Shown here piece by piece: positions 1-6,209 of a DNA stretch of 7,209 nucleotides. Numbering within the stretch: position 1 is the stretch's first letter; each line of letters begins with the position of its first letter. Source of the DNA: JAGLTN01 sp023135255 (lineage in GTDB: Bacteria; Planctomycetota; Phycisphaerae; Sedimentisphaerales; Anaerobacaceae). Under the pieces are notes generated by a model. It was not told where the DNA came from, did not search any database, and saw only the letters and a program-made list of their open reading frames with translations. The stretch spans positions 1-7,209 of the forward strand of contig DAOWCP010000104.1 in assembly GCA_030639495.1 (NCBI GenBank), written 5' to 3'. Both the position numbers and the translations under genes were made by a program.

Positions 1-511
1 AATTGCTTGAGGCGTTCAGCCCCTGCACCTCATGATTGCCAAAGCACTCACATACAGGCCATTTCAATCTCCCTGGGTTGTTGTCGCTGCCGCAATAGTC
101 ATCTTCAAAACCGTCAACCGTATCGAACCCTTCCCACTGCGCAATGGTTCCACTATCTACTACATCTCCGACTACCAGAACTCCGCGAGGCTCAGCGACA
201 ATTCCGCCATCGGGCTCTGGTGGGTAAGCAAGAGTTCCCGGGATATAATTCATTTTGTCAATTGTGGCTTTGTTTACACGTTCATTATTGTATATTGTTT
301 GGTTTCTTCCATAATGCAGATCGCTGACACCAAAGAATGTAACATTGCAATCTGAACCGGTAGAGAATTTACGTGTTTTGCCTTTATACACTTTGGCGTT
401 ACAGATATTGCCGCCCATCAAGGCAGCACCGGCAGTTAAACCTGCGGTTTTAATAAATTGCCTGCGTGAAATATTACCTTTGTAATTGAGGGTTGAATTA
501 TATTTTTTCAT
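1..511 (-). CDS. Tat-exported metallophosphoesterase, third tandem copy (3' end beyond window)
   Basis: Partial gene: 170 residues are visible from the ATG at 511 and the frame is still open at base 1. The N-terminus carries a twin-arginine leader (SRRQFIK at residues 15-21, then a small hydrophobic stretch, probable cleavage near CNA/K at 38-40). The first half of a calcineurin-like phosphoesterase (PF00149 type) fold follows: D64-L-H66 (motif I), G115-D116 (motif II) and G158-N159-H160-E161 (motif III), which bind a dinuclear metal centre in this superfamily. Motif III reads GNHE where the two upstream paralogues read GNHD; both forms are accepted in the family. The later metal-binding His residues lie outside the window. 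The start is 4 nt after the stop of the preceding paralogue, so the two are probably translationally linked; there is no clear Shine-Dalgarno. The substrate is unknown; a phosphomonoester or phosphodiester outside the cytoplasm is expected. Confidence 0.85.
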   Translation of the reverse strand, partial: MKKYNSTLNYKGNISRRQFIKTAGLTAGAALMGGNICNAKVYKGKTRKFSTGSDCNVTFFGVSDLHYGRNQTIYNNERVNKATIDKMNYIPGTLAYPPEPDGGIVAEPRGVLVVGDVVDSGTIAQWEGFDTVDGFEDDYCGSDNNPGRLKWPVCECFGNHEVQGLNASSN

Positions 512-515
512 ATTT

Positions 516-1508
516 TCAAGCTGTTATGCTTTTAGTAGTAACAACTCCCCATGTAGTGTTACTAACACATTCCGCTACCACCATCTTGCTATTTGTAATA
601 TGAGCTACGGCAAATTTTCCTGTACCTGTTAGTCCTACATTGTATATGTTTATACCTCTCCACTGTTCGGCGAGTAAAGAGCCTACATGAGCATGACCAT
701 AAAAAATCGCAATGACGTTATAGTCTTTGATTATGTCATAAAAAACATCCTCATCCTGTTCGTCCCAGAAGTCTTCTCTGTCAAAATCGCTATGAAAATA
801 CAATATCACAGCTCTTCCCGTGTCACCGACGTTTGTTTGTAAATCGGATTCTAAAAATTCGATACTGTTTTCTGCATATCCAGGGCCGGTAGGTTGCAAA
901 TTCAGATTTACCATGTGCAGCGTATCCCAGTTAAATGAATAATGATAACCGTTAGACGATACATTTGAAACGCCGGGTCTGGCTCCTGTTAAATTCCTGA
1001 TTTTAATCTGTTGCTTTACATAATCGCTTGTGCCATGCAATACGAAGTCATGGTTTCCAAAGCCCTCATAAACCGGGCAGTTAAGCCTTCCTGTCCCATT
1101 GCCGCAGTAGTTATCTTTAAAACCATCAAACGTATCGAACCCATTCCACTCGCTGGTAGTGCCGAAATCTGTCAGATCTCCCGGCATTATTAAACCTCTT
1201 GGTGCATCCACAAGCCCACCGCCAACAGAGGCCGGATAGCTCAAATTACCCGGGATATAATTCATTTTATCTATTGCTTGTTTATTCTTTAATTCATTAT
1301 CGCCCACTATCTGGTGCCTGACAAAGTGGGTGTCGGCGACTGCGTAAAAAGTTACATCACAATCGGTGTTAGTTGAAAAGCTGCGAGTTTTGCCTTTATA
1401 ATTTTTTGCTTTGCAAAGATTACAGCCCATCAAAGTAGTACCGGCGGTCAAGCCCGCGGCCTTAATAAATTGCCTGCGAGATATATTTTTATTGATATTC
1501 TTTTTCAT
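516..1508 (-). CDS. Tat-exported metallophosphoesterase, second tandem copy
   Basis: Complete 330-residue protein. The frame is open upstream to 1577, which would overlap the preceding gene; the ATG at 1508 is preferred because it places MKKN just before the twin-arginine motif, as in both paralogues, and leaves a 14-nt gap. The Tat leader has SRRQFIK at residues 10-16, a weakly hydrophobic region, and likely cleavage around CKA/K (32-35). All hallmarks of a calcineurin-like metallophosphoesterase are present: D59-T-H61, G110-D111, G151-N152-H153-D154, H239 in the YFH strand, and G271-H272-A273-H274. The mature protein begins with the YKGKTR..FST phrase shared by the three copies. The role is inferred to be hydrolysis of an extracytoplasmic phosphoester by a metal-loaded enzyme exported already folded. 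It is co-directional with, and very close to, both neighbours, so it is probably co-transcribed. The exact substrate cannot be read from sequence; nucleotide, phospholipid or glycan phosphate are all possible. Confidence 0.9.
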   Translation of the reverse strand: MKKNINKNISRRQFIKAAGLTAGTTLMGCNLCKAKNYKGKTRSFSTNTDCDVTFYAVADTHFVRHQIVGDNELKNKQAIDKMNYIPGNLSYPASVGGGLVDAPRGLIMPGDLTDFGTTSEWNGFDTFDGFKDNYCGNGTGRLNCPVYEGFGNHDFVLHGTSDYVKQQIKIRNLTGARPGVSNVSSNGYHYSFNWDTLHMVNLNLQPTGPGYAENSIEFLESDLQTNVGDTGRAVILYFHSDFDREDFWDEQDEDVFYDIIKDYNVIAIFYGHAHVGSLLAEQWRGINIYNVGLTGTGKFAVAHITNSKMVVAECVSNTTWGVVTTKSITA

Positions 1509-1522
1509 GCTTCTTAGTTCTA

Positions 1523-2539
1523 TTAAGTTGTAATGGTTTTTGTAAACATTCCGCCCCAGGTTGTGTCGGTTGCACATTCTCCTGCGAAAAGTTTATTTTT
1601 TGTGATCCTGAAAATTGTAAACCGCTCTGGACCATTTCTTGTAGCAACGTTAAATATATTTATACCATTCCATGTAGAAGACTCCAGATAAGTTATATGT
1701 CTGTGTCCATGTATTATTGCAACTATGTTGTAGTCTTTTATTGCATCATAAAAAGCGTCTTTTTCTTCCGGCTCCCACCAGCTTGTTCTTATAAAGTCAT
1801 AGTGAAAATACAAAACTACCGCTTTGCCCGAACTACCGATGTGCTTGGCAAGGTCATTTATCAGAAATTCCAGGCTGCCCTTAGCATAGGTTCCAATCGC
1901 TCCCGGATATAAATTCAGGTTAACGAAATGAATATTATCCCATGTCCACGAGTAATGGTAGCCGTTGTCTGATGTGTCAAAAATCCCCGGTCTTTCACCT
2001 GCTAAGGTTCTGTTTTTTACCTGCTCCCTTGAATAATCACTTGTGCCGTTTTCATCTATTGTATCATGATTACCAAAGCATTCATAGACAGGCCAGTTTA
2101 ATCTTCCAGGGGTCGCTCCGCTGCCAAGATAGTCATCTTCAAAGCCCTCAAAGATATCGTACCCATTCCACTCCTCTGTAGTGCCGTAATCTGTCAAATC
2201 ACCGGCAACCAATACTGCTCGGGGTTGGGGCACTATGCCACCTCCTGCAGTAGCAGGGTAGATAAGTTTGCCCGGAGCAGAGTTCATTTTGTCAATTATG
2301 TTTTTGTTTTCAGCTTCGTTGTCGCCTATTTCGAAATGCCTGCCGTAATGGACATCGCTGATAGCAAAGAAAGTGACATCACAATCGGTGTTAGTAGAGA
2401 ATTGACGAGTTTTGCCTTTATAAGTTTTCCCCTGTACAAGGGATGTCCCCATAACCAATCCCGCAGCCGTAGATGTTGCCTGCCGCAGGAACTGACGTCT
2501 GCTGATAAGTTTATTGTTTTTTGCGGGGTATTTTTTCAT
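1523..2539 (-). CDS. Tat-exported metallophosphoesterase, first tandem copy
   Basis: Complete 338-residue protein starting at the ATG at 2539, 21 nt after the stop of the LamG gene. The twin-arginine leader reads SRRQFLRQ (residues 13-20), followed by an Ala/Gly/Ser-rich hydrophobic segment and probable cleavage near residue 37. The metallophosphoesterase motifs are complete: D62-V-H64, G113-D114, G156-N157-H158-D159, H246 (YFH), and G278-H279-R280-H281. An insert between motifs I and II (IDKMN..PG.L.YP...GG) and an acidic loop before motif III (FEGFEDDY, residues 130-137) are shared with the two downstream copies and look family-specific. The length is near that of a single-domain secreted phosphoesterase with no accessory binding domain. 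No strong Shine-Dalgarno is seen; a GAG sits about 8 nt upstream. It is likely co-transcribed with the LamG gene and the two other copies. The catalytic class is confident; the substrate is unknown. Confidence 0.92.
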   Translation of the reverse strand: MKKYPAKNNKLISRRQFLRQATSTAAGLVMGTSLVQGKTYKGKTRQFSTNTDCDVTFFAISDVHYGRHFEIGDNEAENKNIIDKMNSAPGKLIYPATAGGGIVPQPRAVLVAGDLTDYGTTEEWNGYDIFEGFEDDYLGSGATPGRLNWPVYECFGNHDTIDENGTSDYSREQVKNRTLAGERPGIFDTSDNGYHYSWTWDNIHFVNLNLYPGAIGTYAKGSLEFLINDLAKHIGSSGKAVVLYFHYDFIRTSWWEPEEKDAFYDAIKDYNIVAIIHGHRHITYLESSTWNGINIFNVATRNGPERFTIFRITKNKLFAGECATDTTWGGMFTKTITT

Positions 2540-2560
2540 TGTTAAATCTCAACTAATCAA

Positions 2561-3682
2561 TTAATCATCAAGGTCATTAACTTCATCTATACGCCAGTAA
2601 TAGATCATTTCGTACTCGAGGTCAGGCGGTGAAAAGCTGTTTGCGTCAATTACGAAATTGCCAATGTATTCATTGGAATCATGTATCGCATTGTCAACAG
2701 AATTAAAATCGGTGCCGAAATAAATATCATGGGTAACGGCATATCTGCCTGGATTCCACATTAATGTTAAATCGGTTAATTGATAACCAGCGTTATTTGC
2801 CGGTTTGGTGTAATGAGCTGTTGCAAAGTACTCATCTGCAATAGCCCTTATTCTTTCAGCAGATAAAGCCCTGTTATAAATCCGCGTTTCATCTATTACG
2901 CCTTGCAGTTTCTGTTCAGGTAAATTCTCATCTGAAGCAATTGTAACCTTATAATCATTAGTAGTTATCAGTCCGGAAGAAATTTTTGAGCTGTCGAGAA
3001 TACCGTCTATATATATTTTTTTTTCGACGCCGTCATAGGCCGCTGCTACATGATGCCACTTGTTATCGCAGATATTAGTGGTGCTGGTCACAGGTCTGTC
3101 TGTTCCATCACAGCCAAACGTTATCCCCATTGAGAATTCATCTATATAAACTTTAAAAGAATCAGCCTTGGAAACCAGACAACCAGTCTGGTCGTTGCCG
3201 TTTTTCTTGATCCAGCAGACAATTGTAATATTATTAGTAATATCAAAAAACGGTTCATTGTCGATAGCGACATATTGATCGGCGCCGTTAAAATTTAAAC
3301 TGTTACCAAAATCCCAGGCAACCCTTACAGGTCCTCCGATAAGGTTTGCATCATTGCCATTGCCGCTTGCATCAGAAGATATGTTTCCGGATGTCTCGTC
3401 AAATCTCCACCAGCCCATAAGCCCCGGATCCTTTTGCCAGTAAGCTGCCAAGGCTGTATAATCATCAAAATTAACTTCGCCGCTCTGGTCAAAATCAGCA
3501 TTATTGCACCAGCCGTTATCCTGATTGCAGTCATTCAGCCAGAAGCCTGACAGTATTTTCAGGTCGTTATAATCCACACAACCGCTAAAATCCAAATCGT
3601 ATTCCGCTGATTCAGCGATGTTGTTATTAAAGAAAAAACAGACAAAACCGATTAAGGCTAAAAAAATAATTTTCCTTACCAT
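2561..3682 (-). CDS. Secreted dockerin-like / LamG / Fn3-like domain protein, C-terminally short
   Basis: A 373-residue protein from the ATG at 3682; a GTG one codon earlier (3685) is an equally legal start. A Sec signal peptide covers residues 1 to about 26 (KIIFLALIGFVCFFF core, cleavage near AES-A). Next come two EF-hand-like loops of the dockerin type, D29-x-D31-x-S33-G...D37..D40 and D63-x-D65-x-S67-G...D74, separated by a Cys-containing linker (C35, C52, C59). A LamG/concanavalin A-like domain spans about 88-285 (GWWRFDE, KWHHVAAAYDG, IYIDG, IDETRIYNRALS). A Fn3-like module at about 291-373 carries WNPGRYAVTHDIYFGT and ends at YYWRIDEVND plus three residues. In related planctomycete proteins, as I remember them, this phrase continues into a W..G.VWSF strand that is absent here. 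The role is inferred to be calcium-stabilised carbohydrate binding or surface attachment; no catalytic residues are evident. It is the first gene after the promoter candidate. Confidence 0.88.
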   Translation of the reverse strand: MVRKIIFLALIGFVCFFFNNNIAESAEYDLDFSGCVDYNDLKILSGFWLNDCNQDNGWCNNADFDQSGEVNFDDYTALAAYWQKDPGLMGWWRFDETSGNISSDASGNGNDANLIGGPVRVAWDFGNSLNFNGADQYVAIDNEPFFDITNNITIVCWIKKNGNDQTGCLVSKADSFKVYIDEFSMGITFGCDGTDRPVTSTTNICDNKWHHVAAAYDGVEKKIYIDGILDSSKISSGLITTNDYKVTIASDENLPEQKLQGVIDETRIYNRALSAERIRAIADEYFATAHYTKPANNAGYQLTDLTLMWNPGRYAVTHDIYFGTDFNSVDNAIHDSNEYIGNFVIDANSFSPPDLEYEMIYYWRIDEVNDLDD

Positions 3683-3691
3683 CACTTACAT

Positions 3692-3696
3692 TCCCC
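3692..3696 (-). promoter_or_regulatory. Weak purine-rich ribosome site for the LamG gene
   Basis: GGGGA lies 9 nt before the ATG at 3682 and 6 nt before the GTG at 3685. Both starts are compatible with it and differ by a single residue. The match to a consensus Shine-Dalgarno is poor. An ATG inside the same stretch (GGGGAATGTAA) is followed at once by a stop. Confidence 0.35.
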
Positions 3697-3711
3697 GAAA
3701 AATATAATTTA

Positions 3712-3739
3712 AAAGGCCTTTCAGGCTCTTACTAAGCCT
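3712..3739 (-). other. Inverted repeats in the leader: possible hairpin or weak terminator
   Basis: Reading on the minus strand, AGGCT (3739-3735), a 7-nt loop and AGCCT (3727-3723) can form a 5-bp stem. This is followed by the 10-bp palindrome AAAGGCCTTT (3721-3712) and then an AT-rich run with five T near 3700. It might end transcripts from the DUF4838 genes or act as a leader structure for the LamG gene. The stems are short and the U-tract is not adjacent, so this is not a convincing intrinsic terminator. Confidence 0.25.
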
Positions 3740-3753
3740 AATCAGTCTGATTA
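3739..3753. promoter_or_regulatory. 15-bp perfect dyad overlapping the promoter (operator candidate)
   Basis: TAATCAG-A-CTGATTA is a perfect 7-1-7 inverted repeat. The 1-nt centre rules out an RNA hairpin of any use, so a DNA site for a dimeric regulator is the natural reading. It covers the last four bases of the -10 box and the expected start of transcription, a position where a bound protein would block RNA polymerase. No regulator gene is in the window. Confidence 0.45.
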
Positions 3754-3758
3754 TAACA
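3750..3758 (-). promoter_or_regulatory. Extended -10 promoter candidate for the LamG-phosphoesterase genes
   Basis: On the minus strand the gap after the DUF4838 gene contains TGTTATAAT, a perfect sigma70-type extended -10 (TGn plus TATAAT). No good -35 hexamer lies 16-18 nt upstream, which is common for extended -10 promoters. Transcription would begin near 3743, giving a leader of about 60 nt before the ATG at 3682. The region is AT-rich, so chance occurrence is possible, but this sits in the only sizeable intergenic gap. Confidence 0.5.
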
Positions 3759-3775
3759 AATTTAGCGGACAAAAG

Positions 3776-6190
3776 CTACTTTTTTTTTGCTATTTTAGCT
3801 AATTTAACAGCATCAACAGGATAACCGTCACCTTTGGCAAATTTGCTTAAAGTTATACTATGCTGTCCTACAGAAGCCATTTCAAATACAATTTCGTGTA
3901 CTTTGCTCTGATTGTCCTTTGCGGTGGTATAATTGCCGATTTTTTTGTCATCAAGCAGAACATCAATTGTTTTACTCTGCCAGGTATTCAGCTGTCCGAC
4001 GGTCAGGATATATTTTCCCACCTGCTCAACGCTGAATATTATTTTTACAGAACAGCAGTTTTCTGCGTTATCAGGCAGATGCTTGCCCATAAAGCCCATC
4101 CAGCTTTGTTTGCCATGATCTGCGTTGATAGTGTATGTTGTTTCTTTTGCAAATTTATAGATATCTACGCCGAGTTCTTTATCACTGCCGTCAAAAATAC
4201 CTATCTGCCAGAGGTTCTCAGGCAAGGTATCAAAATTATATTGTTTGAGCTTATCTAATTTTTTCACTCTGTCACCGAGATGGCCATCTTTGAATACACA
4301 GAATCCGCCTTTCTCTACGACATCCCAAAGCAAACCATCGCCCGCATGTTTTGCTATCATCTCATTTCTAAGCTTGCTTTTTTCAATAGCCTTTGTTATC
4401 AGCCTGTCAGCCTTATTTAAAAGCTCATCAAACTGCGTCCCATTTTCTGCAAGATAAGCACTTTCAATTGCCATATCACCTTCGACAATCGTTTTTGCTG
4501 TTTGCCATTGCAGATTTGTATAGTCGAATGATATCTTAAATCTTGCCATTTTTCTTTTAACATCCGCATCTTTGACTTCGCTGAAAACTTTTTCCAGCTT
4601 ATCCGAAGCTCGCTCAAGAAGCTTTGATGCCTTGGCAACATAATCATATTCGTATATAAGAAACTTTTTATTGATATTCTGGAAATAATGCAAATCAGGC
4701 TGAGCATCCTCGACAAGCTGATAAATTTCTCTCATCTGTTTCGCATATTGGCCATAAACTTTTTCAAAGTAATCCCGCATGACCTCTTCTGTATCGGTCT
4801 CAATATCCCACATCAATTTAGCAAGAACGTAAAAATTAAATGCTTTTGTTCGCCTTCCCATTGCCCCCATAGGCAGCTCAAAGCCGTCCAGCCCATTGTC
4901 TCTGAACCATTTCAGCTCTGGTTTCATATTTTTAATGTACATCGGATGAAACCCCAACCCAAGATGTCTCGCGTATTTTTCATGCAGAATAAACTTGCAG
5001 TTATATTCGGTTACGATCTCTCGCCACGCAGCAAACTCATCCCGAAACTCTTTTGAAGTCCCTTCTTCATAAAACAATTTATTAAAATCGCGTCCCCATG
5101 TACAAAGAGATATTGTCATACCTTTGATAGGCCTTTCCTTAGCAGGGGGCTTAACATGAGAGCCATAAGCAAAATGTGCAAACTCAACATTGGGAACCTC
5201 ATTTTTAAGAACATTATGAATCCTCTTGCCGAACTGCATAAATCTGTCAGCCGATGGTGTGTCTTTGCACAGCTGGCATTGGCACCATTTGCCCATATCG
5301 TTAGGCCAGGGTGTGAGATATTCTATCTCCGGATTAGCCTTCAAAAATGCGACACAGTTTGTAAGATATTCAGTGACAGCCTCATCGTTTCTCGTGCAAA
5401 ATTGCCCGCTTGCAGTTCTTTTGCCATCTCTCATACATTGCCAGTCTATGTGCTGTTTAAGCTGGGTGCCGGAAATAAACAAAAACATATTGTGACCACC
5501 CATGCCTATAACCATGCCCCTTTTTTGCATTTCGGGAAAAACGTTACGGTATCTGCTCCACAAATTATAACCGCTTATACCATGGTCGATGCCGTACTGA
5601 AATATGTTTGTTCTGTTCTTTGTCAGCCAGTCGATCCTGTTAAGAAGCGACTCTTTTGTAACACCATCTGCCAGAGATTCGCCTGCTTTGCCAATATCAT
5701 AAGTAAGAAACCTTGTCATCCTTACCGAAAAGTCAGGTCTGGCTACTACGTTCAACCCCTTAACTTTTTCAATAACCTCTTCGATAGATAACTCAGGAAC
5801 TATCTCATCGGCAGGGTCCGGGTAATACCACCTGCAACCAAGTTTTTCAAGAAGGTCGTAAACTGCGTATAGCGTGCCTCTATTGCCGCCTCCTGAAAGA
5901 ATAACCTGATTAGAAGATGACCTGATAATATATTCATCCTGCTGTAATTGCAGATTGTCTACCAGGGAGTTACCGACTAAAAAAGAGAATTGCATGAGCT
6001 GTTTTGAATCTTTGATTTCAAAACTGACGCCTGTGATTTTTGCTAAATATTTTTGCAATTCCTCCGCAGCGAACTTTTCAGTAACGGTTGTTTTTTTGCC
6101 GGCTACAATCGCTGCCTCTTTTGCATAAGTGCTTGTAAAAACCATCAGCAAAAAAACTGAAATTAAGATAATCCTGAATTTCCCTGACAT
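3776..6190 (-). CDS. Secreted DUF4838-family protein with GH67-N-like domain
   Basis: An 804-residue protein. The frame is open back to 6250, but the ATG at 6190 is chosen because it has an AAGGA ribosome site 8 nt upstream, starts a clean Sec signal peptide (residues 1-23, cleavage TYA/KEA) and does not overlap the previous gene. Residues about 30-135 resemble the N-terminal domain of GH67 alpha-glucuronidases, a non-catalytic fold common in glycan enzymes (EKFAAEELQKYLAKITG; later GTLYAVYDLLEKLGCRWYYP). Residues about 150-490 match DUF4838, including GMGGHNMF (229-236), the PND at 296-297, the C303-x-C305-x-x-C308 motif, and FELPMGAMGRRTKAFNFYV. A helical, Lys/Glu-rich region follows (about 490-610), then a beta-rich C-terminal domain (about 620-804) with WQIGIFDGS and GKYILTVGQL. 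DUF4838 has no established reaction that I can name; association with polysaccharide utilisation is inferred from the GH67-like part. It is a tandem paralogue of the upstream gene. Confidence 0.9.
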   Translation of the reverse strand: MSGKFRIILISVFLLMVFTSTYAKEAAIVAGKKTTVTEKFAAEELQKYLAKITGVSFEIKDSKQLMQFSFLVGNSLVDNLQLQQDEYIIRSSSNQVILSGGGNRGTLYAVYDLLEKLGCRWYYPDPADEIVPELSIEEVIEKVKGLNVVARPDFSVRMTRFLTYDIGKAGESLADGVTKESLLNRIDWLTKNRTNIFQYGIDHGISGYNLWSRYRNVFPEMQKRGMVIGMGGHNMFLFISGTQLKQHIDWQCMRDGKRTASGQFCTRNDEAVTEYLTNCVAFLKANPEIEYLTPWPNDMGKWCQCQLCKDTPSADRFMQFGKRIHNVLKNEVPNVEFAHFAYGSHVKPPAKERPIKGMTISLCTWGRDFNKLFYEEGTSKEFRDEFAAWREIVTEYNCKFILHEKYARHLGLGFHPMYIKNMKPELKWFRDNGLDGFELPMGAMGRRTKAFNFYVLAKLMWDIETDTEEVMRDYFEKVYGQYAKQMREIYQLVEDAQPDLHYFQNINKKFLIYEYDYVAKASKLLERASDKLEKVFSEVKDADVKRKMARFKISFDYTNLQWQTAKTIVEGDMAIESAYLAENGTQFDELLNKADRLITKAIEKSKLRNEMIAKHAGDGLLWDVVEKGGFCVFKDGHLGDRVKKLDKLKQYNFDTLPENLWQIGIFDGSDKELGVDIYKFAKETTYTINADHGKQSWMGFMGKHLPDNAENCCSVKIIFSVEQVGKYILTVGQLNTWQSKTIDVLLDDKKIGNYTTAKDNQSKVHEIVFEMASVGQHSITLSKFAKGDGYPVDAVKLAKIAKKK

Positions 6191-6198
6191 AATTATTT

Positions 6199-6203
6199 TC
6201 CTT
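6199..6203 (-). promoter_or_regulatory. Shine-Dalgarno AAGGA for the 804-residue DUF4838 gene
   Basis: AAGGA on the minus strand lies 8 nt before the ATG at 6190. It is the clearest ribosome binding site in the window. It decides against the longer reading from 6250, which would overlap the upstream gene and hide the signal peptide behind 20 charged residues. Confidence 0.7.
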
Positions 6204-6209
6204 AAATTA

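Noticed and set aside
1415..1440. Possible lipobox (LMGC) in the second phosphoesterase leader
   Set aside because: The -2 Met is atypical and the Cys is Gly in the third copy, so lipidation is not supported.
1509..1577. Longer N-terminus for the second phosphoesterase, starting at 1577
   Set aside because: It would overlap the previous gene by over 50 nt and put 23 extra residues before the Tat leader; the ATG at 1508 matches the paralogues.
4417..4716. Minus-strand open frame of 99 codons in a different frame within the DUF4838 gene
   Set aside because: It overlaps the real gene, with low-complexity Met/Ser/Lys-rich content and no start signal; a shadow.
5156..5791. Plus-strand open frame of 211 codons
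   Set aside because: It lies entirely antisense to the well-supported DUF4838 gene, has no recognisable domain and no ribosome site; it is a reading-frame shadow.
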